NCBI GenBank assembly: GCA_023213315.1
Contig: JAKCPI010007829.1
Coordinates: 62,001-126,000 of the forward strand
Direction: 5' to 3'
Source: Euborellia annulipes
Taxonomy: Eukaryota > Arthropoda > Insecta > Dermaptera > Anisolabididae
Length of the DNA stretch: 64,000 nucleotides
The notes under the pieces were generated by a model. The model was not told the DNA's origin. It did no database searches and saw only the letters and a list, made by a program, of their open reading frames with translations. This document shows, one piece after another, positions 34,028-44,600 of the stretch (position 1 is its first letter; each line of letters starts with the position of its first letter). The position numbers and the translations under genes are program-made.

Positions 34028-34105
34028 AAAGCCCGCCTTCGGCGGGCTTTCCACTAGCCAGGGGGCTGCGCCCCCTGGACCCCTTGCTCGCCTTCGGCGA
34101 GCAAG
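34028..34105. repeat. three consecutive perfect GC hairpins
   Basis: Hairpin 1 34028-34050 (10-bp arms, loop TTC), hairpin 2 34058-34078 (9-bp arms, loop TGC), hairpin 3 34083-34105 (10-bp arms, loop TTC). They sit just after AACTAGTC, resembling the family D head, and stand out from the AT-rich context. Confidence 0.85.
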
Positions 34106-34353
34106 TTTATTCCCAATTTGGGGGTATTTCTTGTTGCAATGCAAGTGTTAAGATGTTAAGGAAGGATCTTATATTCAAGCGAAGGGAGGGTACCGATTGG
34201 GAACAGCACAAAAGGGTCTGTTTATGACTGTTTAAAGGGTCAGCCATATGCGTGCTCTCTTCTCCCTGACTGCTGCGTAGCGGCTCTCACAGCGCCTAGT
34301 CAGTCTTATAAGGAGAAAGCTGGTAACAGAGCAAAAAGGTCGCCCTCTATTTT

Positions 34354-34602
34354 GCCAGCCAACTTGTTGATTTTGTGTTCCCATATTGAAGAAATTTGAT
34401 TATAATTAATTTTCCAAAAAATTTAAGAGATTCAAATTATTACTACGATACTCCCAGAGCCATGTATTATAGGTGTACTTAATTTCAAAAGGATTCATTG
34501 AAAATTGTGGATTTCTATAGAACATATACATACATATTTACATACATACAATTTTTCCATTTCATTTATATATATATAGATAGATATATAGATAGATAGA
34601 TA
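34354..34602 (+). repeat. direct repeat, left copy, flanking the 604-bp array
   Basis: Bases from CTCTATTTTGCCAGCC to the (TAGA)n tract match 35939-36178 almost base for base. Two about 245-bp direct copies thus bracket the tandem array. They could be long-repeat ends of a non-autonomous element or the outcome of segmental duplication. Confidence 0.7.
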
Positions 34603-34607
34603 GATAG

Positions 34608-35870
34608 ATGGAGGGGGAAGGAGGTATAGCGGGGGGGACCTCAGTTGTTTTTTCATGCGTTTGAGACGAATAGAAAAAATATTTTTTGCCTCCGTAATAT
34701 ATTTTTAATTCAAAATGAATGAGCATTTAAGGCAATGAGCGAGATATTTGGAGATGATTTAATTCGTTTGGTTAACAAACGTGCCAAGGAAATACGTTTA
34801 ATTGATAAACGTGAATTTTAATGGTTAAATGTAGGACAGTTGATAAAATAAAGATGGAGAAAGTGAATGTGGTGATTTTAGCATATTAACTTTTGTTAAT
34901 TAGTCCTTAAAAGGACTTTTTTTAAGGAGCATAATTTTTGTAAGAAAGAAAGGTGATTAAAAAAAAATGGTGTTAGCCCTGAAAAGGGCTTTTGTTTTCT
35001 TGAAGAATTTGTTGTTTGCTTGAAAATATCTCTTGCGCTGGCTTGTAGGCTTGTAACATATTTCATCTGACTTGATCTTCACTGTGTCTTGGTCCCATAT
35101 GAAGAGTGAGACACAGGCTCGGTTATATTTATAACTTTCGGCTAGAATCACGTGATCACATGATTGGCTGAGGCAGTCTCGGTGCAAGCAGTGAGTTAAC
35201 TTATATTGTGAATGGAGGGGGATGGAGGTATAGCGGGGGGACCTCAGTTGTTTTTTCATGCGTTTGAGACGAATAGAAAAAATATTTTTTGCCTCCGCAA
35301 TATATTTTTAATTCAAAATGAATGAGCATTTAAGGCAATGGGCGAGATATTTGGAGGTGATTTAATACGTTTAATTAACAAACGTGCCAAGGAAATACGT
35401 TTAATTGATAAACGTGAATTTTAATGGTTAAATGTAGGAAAGTTGATAAAATAAAGATGGAGAAAGTGAATGTGGTGATTTTAGCATATTAACTTTTGAT
35501 AATTAGTCCTTAAAAGGACTTTTTTTAAGGAGCATAATTTTTGTAAGAAGGAAAGGCGGTAAAAAAAATGGTGTTAGCCCTGAAAAGGGCTTTTGTTTTC
35601 TTGAAGAATTTGTTGTTTGCTTGAAGATATCTCTTGCGCTGAATTGTAGGCTTGTAACATATTTCATCTGACTTATTTTGGTTAAAAGCAAAGAATATAA
35701 AGAGCCCTGAAAAGGGCTTTTGTTTTCTTGAAGAGATCTCTTGCGCTGGCTTGCAGTGTTGTATTTCTTCTGACTTGATCTTCACTGTGTCTTGGTCCCA
35801 TATGAATCGTGAGAGACAGGCTCGGTTGTATTTATAACTTTCGGCTAGAATCACGTGATTGGCTGAGGCA
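34608..35870. repeat. tandem duplication (about 604-bp unit) upstream of IQCA1
   Basis: A block beginning ATGGAGGGGGAAGGAGG (34608) is repeated at 35212 with a few percent divergence, and a third partial copy occupies about 35700-35870. Units end with a promoter-like module: CACGTG followed by ATTGGCTGAGGCAG (CACGTG at 35149 and 35852, ATTGG at 35163 and 35858). The array lies 0.5-1.7 kb upstream of the IQCA1 start. Confidence 0.75.
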
Positions 35871-35938
35871 GTTGGGTAGCTCCTCCCACCGCCCTAGTGG
35901 TATTTTTGGAAAGCTGGCTCTCAGAGCTACTAATCACC

Positions 35939-36178
35939 TCTCTATTTTGCCAGCCAACTTGTTGATTTTGTGTTCCCATATTGAAGAAATTTGATTATAA
36001 TTAATTTTCCAAAAAATTTAAGAGATTCAAATTATTACTACGTTACTTCCAGAACCATATATTATATGTGTACTTAATTTCAAATGGATTCATTGAAAAT
36101 TGTGGATTTCTATAAAACATATACATACATATTTACATACATACATTTTTTCCATTTCATTTTTATATATATAGATAA
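35939..36178 (+). repeat. direct repeat, right copy, flanking the 604-bp array
   Basis: Second copy of the 34354-34602 sequence, about 1585 bases downstream. It ends in the same TATATATAGATA tract, just before the IQCA1 proximal flank. Confidence 0.7.
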
Positions 36179-36179
36179 C

Positions 36180-36354
36180 AGTATCGTTTAAGTCTTATAA
36201 TATTAAATCACAAATAAATCAGCAGAATATCACTAAAATTTACAACGTTGCCATGTTGCTGATACTTTATTTTAAGTTATACTTAAATTGTGCGGTGCGA
36301 TTGGGCATAAGTTGTAGAAGATTAAAATATTTTTATTTTTTTTTCAGCACCAAA
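36180..36354 (+). promoter_or_regulatory. immediate 5' flank of IQCA1
   Basis: AT-rich DNA directly upstream of the first coding exon, ending in a polypyrimidine-CAG that may be an acceptor for a 5' UTR intron. Bases 36222-36312 recur in inverted orientation at 33064-33160 with high similarity, so part of the proximal promoter is repeat-derived or has been duplicated. No TATA box can be assigned with confidence. Confidence 0.35.
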
Positions 36355-36598
36355 ATGTCGGACAAACTCTTTCAAAAAGTGTTGGTGCAAGCCAACAAAG
36401 TGCTCGGGGAGAAGCCCTTCCCGGTCGAGAGGCTCTATTCGAAAAAAGCAATAAAAGATCAAAAACTCCTACTAGATCGTATGTGCCTAGTGAGAATCTT
36501 TTATTTGGATTTGATTGAAAAGCTTTCCTGGTGTATGGATCAATTGTATCATCCACAGAAACGGATTCTTGTCCGACGATTACTTGATCTCTGCACAG
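36355..36598 (+). CDS. IQCA1: IQCA1 coding exon 1
   Basis: Starts MSDKLFQKVLVQAN and ends at donor CACAG|GTAATC, leaving one base of a split codon. It holds the HPQKRILVRRLLDL segment typical of the family N-terminus. The sequence TTTTTTTTCAG ends 8 bases before the ATG and looks like a 3' splice site, so the true 5' end of this exon may be at 36348. Confidence 0.88.
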
Positions 36599-39500
36599 GT
36601 AATCACATTCTTCTAAAGGTGTGTGTAATTGATGAGTATGAGCACCCAGGGATCAAACCATCAATTTTTATTCAGTTGCCGTTTCGGAAGCAAATGGTGC
36701 CCTTCTTCACGACCTATGATTAATGTACAAACATATAATGAAATTGGCTAGATTGGATGCCTTTTTAGAGATACAATTGATTGTCAATTCAATACAGATG
36801 GGCCTGTTTTTTTTTTTTTTAATAAAAATTAAATCACACTACGAAAATGTGAAATACTTAAATCGAAGCTGTAAGCTCCCTAAATAAGGCCAGGGCAATA
36901 ATCATAATGCAGCTAGTGGCTAATAGATGAAGCCTTGCTCTGTTGGCTCCAATCAATTCAAATGAATAAGGACCGGCCCATAGATGCCGAAAAAAGGCTT
37001 TAAAATATTAAAGGCACCCCCTAGACTTTACATTAATTTTTAACACTATTGACTAAATGTTAACGCTTTGGCGTTTTTGCTTACAGAATAGCAATTTGAC
37101 GCAAGGAGGTGTAAAAATGAATTCACGCTGATTTCAGATGTTAAAAATTAAAGTTTTTGGTTAAAGAGTTTTCTCAAAAATAGAGAAAAATTTTCTACCT
37201 TTTGAAAAATCTCACATGAAAAACTGATCTGATTGATCTGTTTTGATTTTAAGATTTAAAAACTAAAAAATTAAAATATTTTGCTTCATAATTTGCTTCA
37301 TGTCTTCGTTTATTCAAAAATTTTAAATCGAAAAAATCAAGTTGATATTTTAAGGAAATTGAAGAATTCAAAATTTCCCCAAAATGGGAAGTTAGTGGTC
37401 AGTAATTCAAAAAAACTTGAAATCCCTCGAAAGATATTTATTAAGAAATATTAAATCCTAAAAATCATGTTTCATGTTGATATTAAAGAAATTGAAGAAT
37501 TAAAAATTTGAGAAAGGGGGGGGGGGGCTGCCGAATTTCAAAAAAACCCTGAAACAACGATTTTAGATTTTTATCTAAGGAAGGTTTTAGCGAAGAAACC
37601 AAATTGATATCTTTTCAGGTTTAGAAATTAATGTAAAGTCAAAATTTTATATATAGAGATAGAGAAGAAAAGATAAGACGTAAAGAAAAAAATAATCTTT
37701 TTTTTTAAATAAAAAATTTTAAGAACAAAAACTTTTATATACACTGTAAAAAAAAATTATGTAAAATCTGTAATATAAATTATTTTGGATATTATATATA
37801 CCAGGTATACGTATATTCGATATATTTCTTTCCTTATTTATTTAAAAAAAAAAAAAAAAAAATTATAATCTTGAAAATCAATATTTTGTTTTCCATTTTC
37901 TTATTTTTCTGAAATTAATATTTATAAGCAATAAGTAGCTAATTTAATTTAAGAATATTCTAATAATAAACAAGTCATGTTTTTTTTTTTATAAAGTCCT
38001 TCTTTACTAAATTATTGCCCTACAAACGATTAAGATTCTCTTTAATTTAAGTAACACTTAATAAAGAGAGGCTTAAATGTCAAACAATGCAATTGGGCAT
38101 AAATGACAAACTCTGATTTAGTATTATCTTCCAAAAACGATTTTTCTTGATAAATATTTACCTTTTTTTTGTTTCCAGCTCGTTGTATAGAGTTGCGTAG
38201 AGAGTACACGAGCAAAGTGCACTCGCATTTTGTATATAACGACAACCTTTTAATCGAGCAGAAGAAGACGCCCTTTGAGCTTGAGCTCAAACCCTGCAGT
38301 CCCGCTTGCAAATCGGCTAGATATGAAGCGGTCGCTTATCGACGGGCGTTAATCAATACAATTTTAGAACAAATGGGTAATATATTTACGGCTAATTTAA
38401 ATACTGTTAACTTTAAGTAGATTTATTCAGTAGACAATCAAGAGATGTTAATGGTTAAAAACAAAAACGTTAAAACATCTTGTTAACAACAAATCAAGAG
38501 AAAGTGTCTTCGCACTTGTGAAGAACAGCAGAAGAGGAGCGACTCTATTGGTCAGACCAAGAAGTGGCTTCGTTAACGGGTAATAACAATGTAGCGGAAC
38601 AACAACTAGCGTCTCATTTATCTATTCAATGCCACTGAATTCCATTTTGAAAATCCACTAATATAGCCCAGACACAGATGGGTAAAATCCTTTAAAAAGG
38701 ATTAGCGATCCGACTAGTTCGGACGACCCATTTGCTAATCCAGATCCACGATCTAAAAATCCTATCCAACTTCTCATAAAATTGCCGAATTAAAATCTGG
38801 TTCTACAGTCTTAACAATTCTTATATGATCAAAAGGGTATATTTATTAAAAAGTAAAAAGTTTTAAATGATTGGCAATCCTTTGAAAAGCATCGCAAATA
38901 TCCGGGATTGCTAATCCTTTGAAAAGGATTAGTGATCCAATCCTAGATCCAGAGAGGAAAAATAATTTCGATCCAAATCATTAAGTTCAACCTCCTTTAG
39001 ATTTGGAACCAGATCCAAAATCCTCCCCAAAATAATAATTCCAGATCCAAAAATCCTGGATCGGATGGGATCTTCGGATTTAAACCCAAAGATATCGCGA
39101 TCTTGTCCATCCCTAAGCCCAGCCACTGAAAAAAATCTCAAGAGAAAATTTTGTAATCTCAATCATACCATGATCAACCCAGATAAAGCGAATTTTAGGA
39201 GGAATCGTTTCTGGATTATGGGAATATTTTATTTGCTCATTATTCTATGATGGCTATTCCAAAAAGAGTTACGTTTTTGTGTACTTTTTTACAGCTTCTT
39301 GTACCCCTAGGTCCCCTTCCTGACTACTTGTATCAGAAACTGTAATTGATTTTCTACTTGATGGTTCTGATGAAGGCATTTGCCGAATCAAGTCGTGTAA
39401 GCAAACATTCTCAAAATATAAAACACATTTTTCAATTATTTTGTTAATTAATATTCTTTGATTATCCAAGAATAAATCTATTTAAATTTAACAGTATTAG

Positions 39501-41666
39501 ATCATTAGATCAACTGGATACACTAAGTTCAATTAAAGTGAATGTATTTCAAATAAAATGGATGATCTTTGAATAGATTACGAGAGGCAGGTGATGGAGG
39601 AGGCGGATGCATTGCGTGAAAGAAACACAGCGTTTTCAAGAGGCGGACTGTTAATGGGACCAAATGATGATTCAATGCTATCAGTAGGTAGAGCAGAATC
39701 AGGAACTGTCGATGAAGGAGATGACGATGAAGATCCTCTCAAAGTTAAACGCCCTGTCACCGTCTTCATTGACCAAAACACAATTGTAAGTGTGCCTTCC
39801 TCTTCTTGATCCTGCGGATCGCCGTTTAACTAGAGTGTAATATCTTATGCAGCTATATCCAAACAATTACTTTTCAAAGCATTGCAAAAAAGCCCACCTT
39901 AAATTCATTATTGTGTTAATTAATATCTCTGATAATAATGCACCTCATTGCCCAACTTCTGGATGGTTAGCCTAGATGAAGAAGGCTATTACACATCCGC
40001 GGAAAGCCATCGATAAAATAATCAATTAATGTCGTAAGATGGATTTCTTATAATATCTATCATGCGAACTCACACTTTATTAATTAATTTTAAACTGGTA
40101 ACCAACCGTTGGCTCTAGTAGAAACATTATGATTTAATCAGAAAATTAAATTCAATTATTAATATAACACTTGATACGTAATTCGACACAAGATGTGTCA
40201 TCGTCAGAAGTGAATTACATACAAAATGTTGTGAACTACAATCTCAGCTTTCTTATTTGAATTTAATTCTCTGGTTAATTTTTTTTTTAATAAACTTCTT
40301 GGATTATAAATTGATCAACTATTTTTCCTAAATATTTTTCATTTATTTCTAGCCTCTTAATCGTAAAGTAGCAATCTCTGAGATCCAAAGACACGAGCGT
40401 GCCCGTTATGGACGTTACATTTATCAAGAATTAATGGAGAAAATAAAAATTGCCGAATTTTATAAACAGAATCCACATCTAAAGAGGCGGCATGCTGATA
40501 TAATAAAAGAGAAACATGCAGCAAAAGTGATCCAATGCTGGTATCGAATGATTATAGCTAAAAGACGGGTAAATATGAAATACATTTTTCATGAATTGAA
40601 TGAACATAGGAGCTGAAGATGTGAAGATTGCATTAAATTATGCAAATTTATTTTTAGGTGACATATCGTGATGAAAAAATGTCAGTAATTCTTGGAATAG
40701 CACAGAGGGTCTATCGGCCAACTCCACAATGGCATATATTGTTGAAGAATTGTGAAGCTAAAAGACCAGCAATCAAAGAGAGGCAAGAATCAATGGATAA
40801 GGCTTATGTAAGGGCTTATTTATTGAATCAAAATTTCGACAAGCCCGGTATTTGCACTAGTACTATACGACTAGACGATTGAGCTCTAAATCATGGGAGT
40901 CCAATCTTTTCAGTAGGAGGATCAAATTTCAGAACTAATATTTTCTGTCGGATCACGCACCTGAGTTTTTTTTGTTCTCGTCCCATTATTTAATAATTTT
41001 GGTGATAAGTACAACCCACAGGGCCACATGCGCCTCGCGGGTAACTTATTAGCCAGCCCTGCTCTAAATACTGAATATAGCTTCACCGTGAGATGAAAAT
41101 GAATCCGTCTATCGATCCATAACCAAGATTTTCGAGATAAACTATTTGAAAATACTAAAACTTGCTTTTTTTTTTCAAAAGTACTTAAAACAGATCTCTT
41201 TTAACCTGTAAGAAATTAAGTTGAATGAAGTTTCGAAATTTGCCATTTTTATTTTATTTTTTATTTTAAGTAAACACTCACTTAATATTTTTTCAACCAC
41301 TTGTAATTTCAGGTTGATGAATTAGAGAACATTCGTGATTTAGAAACCCTCGAGATGCATGAACGTTTCTCCGATGAAGTTCGTGAGTGGTTTTGGAAAT
41401 GGTATTTTCAAATGGGACGGTTCCCTGATTTCCCGAAAGAAGAGGAAGGTGGCTCATGGAAATTGCATTATGGAGAAGTGATGACCTTTGAAGAATATGA
41501 AGAGATCAAAGCTGAAATTGAGAAATTCAACGCCATGACCAGAGCAGAAAAGGTAAAAACTCTCCCTCCTATTCCATTCCATTATTTCTTACTCTTTCTA
41601 TTTCTATTTCAGTTAAGATTTAAAATGGACCAAGATAAGAAAAAAGCAAAACAAAAAGAAGATGAG

Positions 41667-41698
<32 letters not shown>

Positions 41699-44600
41699 AA
41701 GACAGGAAAAATTAGAGAAGAAATTTGAAGATAAGGCTGATAAAAGATTTAAATTTAAACCAACAGTCTATTTCCCGCAATTAGAAGAGGCACAAGCGGA
41801 ATATGAAGAAGTTTGGATGAATATGGATGAGTCGGATAATCCAAATCAATATCACATTCTGAAATTTATTACTGATGAAATGAGACACCAAGTAGTTTTT
41901 TTATTCTAAATATTTAGGCTAGCAAGATTGTAATAAATGAAATTCGTTAGAGATATCGGATATGGAATCAAAAGTATCTAATGATAAACATCAAAGTCTG
42001 AATATAAATATAATTGAGTGACTTCTTGTAACAAAGTTTTTCCTGCAAGAAATTTAGACTTGATTTCGTATCTGAAATCCCAATAACGCAATTTCACTTA
42101 GAACAAAATTCCTTTTAGATTTAATTTATTAGAGAAGAATAGAAGTTTTTATTAAGTATGATATTCTCAACTACCTCTCAATTGAAGAGTATAATCTAAG
42201 AAACTGCAGGTGACCAAAAATTTGTTTAGAAATTAGTTATAGAGAATTATTGTTTGAGCTAACCAGGGATGGGCAAAATACTTTAACCGGCTGCTGTAAA
42301 AGGGTAAGAAATCCGATTCGGTGATCTGATCCGATTTAGAAAAAGGATCGCTGTTCCGAATCGCAAATTCAGATCCGCGATCCGAAAATCGGATCCATTT
42401 TCTAATAAAATTAAGATCTTCTTTGGAGAATCTTGAACACTTTTACGCGTTTGGATGAAAGTTATAAAAAGTTTTAAAGGGGGGATTGACATTCTAGTAT
42501 TTGTTTTCTCTCATAAATTAATCAACAAAATCTATTGTTCTAGGTGGAGGTCGAGGTACGTAAGGTTGCTGACGAGATGATGAGAGAAGAATTGAAAATA
42601 TTGCATTCGGCAATGATCCGTGATAAAAAAAGACATTTAACAAAACCGATTGTTGGGAAAGATAAAAAAGACAAGAAACCTAAAAAGAAAAAGAAGCGAA
42701 AGAAGAAAAAGAAAGATTTAACTGCAGATCAAACATATGATGAATTATTTGAGGAATTATTTCGTAACGATATCATAGATGATTATACACCAGTGAATTT
42801 AAGTGATTTCTGGGGTGATTTGAGTTTTAGTAATTATGAAATCATGTAAGAGTTAATTTTATCTGAATTTGAATCAAGTAGCAAAACTCGGTATTTCCAT
42901 TCTTAAAAACTGACGTTCAATTAAATAGTTTTTATTATTATTTTGTGACGTTACATTTTGCTATTGGATCTAAAATCCGGGGGCAGGAGATAATATTATT
43001 TAATCAAAATTACCTTAACTACACTAAAATTAATATTATTGTAAAATAATACTCATCTAGAATTAAGTTGTAGCGAATCAATTAAAGCAGATGTTGAATT
43101 GATAAAACAAATAAGAATTTCCTGGTAACTAGTGTGATGACACGTGATCCTATAAAAAAAATTTATTTTAATATTAATGAAACAAAGTTCGAATCACTAT
43201 ACTATTCATCCTTGTAGTTTCTAAATATTTACTAGGAAATCTAACAATATGACTCTATTTAGTTTTATAGAGGGGTGATTTTTTCTCATTAGGTACCATA
43301 AAAATAAAATAGCGTACCTTCTAATTTCTACCGTCTTCCTCAAAATAGTTCCTTTTGGCATTGATACAGTTTAAGTGTTTGAAGCACGTTCTGCGTTTTT
43401 TTTTTTTTTTTTGATCACCTCAATTGTGTTAAAACAATGGCCTTTCAATTGAAATTTTATTTTAGGAAAGAGAAAAAAGTCGCAGATCACTATCATGCTT
43501 TTGGAAGCCCAGAAATTCCAAAATTGTATGCAGGTTCTTTACTCTTTAAAATCTGCCATTTAAAAAATTGCCGAAACACTTAAACACAAGGTTACACAAC
43601 CGAACGAAACTCAAAAATTCAGCCCCTCACAGTCACACCGGTTAGAACTCTGATTAACAAAGGGTATTGTTGGCCACTTTTAGCGGCAGCACGCCCTGAC
43701 ACCAATGGTCCGCGCTGGAAATTAAAAATTCCCTGAACTTTGGAGTAGCACATAACGATGCTTTGCCACTTTGAGATTTAGTTTTTTTTTTTCAGGTTTA
43801 AATAGCGTCACAAACATCGACGCAGTAAAGTTATTTGCCTCTTGTGAGAAAAATTTGCTAGGAAGTGTATTTGGAGTCCAATAAACTACTTCCGCCATCT
43901 CTCAAAAAGACCAATTTGATTGCGGATGATAAGCGTTGGCCCTTGCCCATTTAATTCCAAAAAAAGATCGCGAAATAAACATGATTAAAACTGTTTATCT
44001 TGATTAGTGGTAATAGTTTCAGGAACTCCAAATCCCTTTGAATGTAAGACAGATTCAGCGGTGATATCAGGTCATGCCTCATAGAGATTCGAACATTGTT
44101 TCATTAATATTAAAATAAAAGTAGTAAGTAATGAAGGTTTTTAATTCTGAAATCTTCGGTAGGTATTTTGAGTGATGAAATATGAAAGTCAGAAACATAT
44201 TTTATAAATAACGAGTTTTGCATCCAAATAAAAATTGTGATTGTTATTAACGCTTAATATTTAATTTAGTCTTCAAGATTTAGATCCAAGTCCCGCATTG
44301 GGCGATCTCCGTCAGGTAGTTTTCGAAACGATCATTCTTCCAATGACTTCTCCGGTTATAGCTAAAGTTGCACCGTTTAATAGAGCTGTTGCGCTTGTTG
44401 GTCCTGACCATTCAGGTATTTAATATTCTTTGACTTTGTTGGACACTTTGGAAGCGAATATTTATTTGTTTAAGGCAAACATATGATGGTTGATGCAATT
44501 TGCACGGAATTATCAGCCGTGAAATATGACCTCTCGCCAGAAAATTTGACGGGAAAATATGTCGGGAGACAGGGGATGAAAATGCTTCTGCATTTGATTA

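Noticed and set aside
39367..39389. CTGATGA + AGGCATTTGCC + GAATC, a hammerhead-like string in IQCA1 intron 2
   Set aside because: Stem II is only 3 bp, GAAAC is changed, there is no stem I pairing or palindrome, and it lies within a coding-like minus-strand frame; probably chance.
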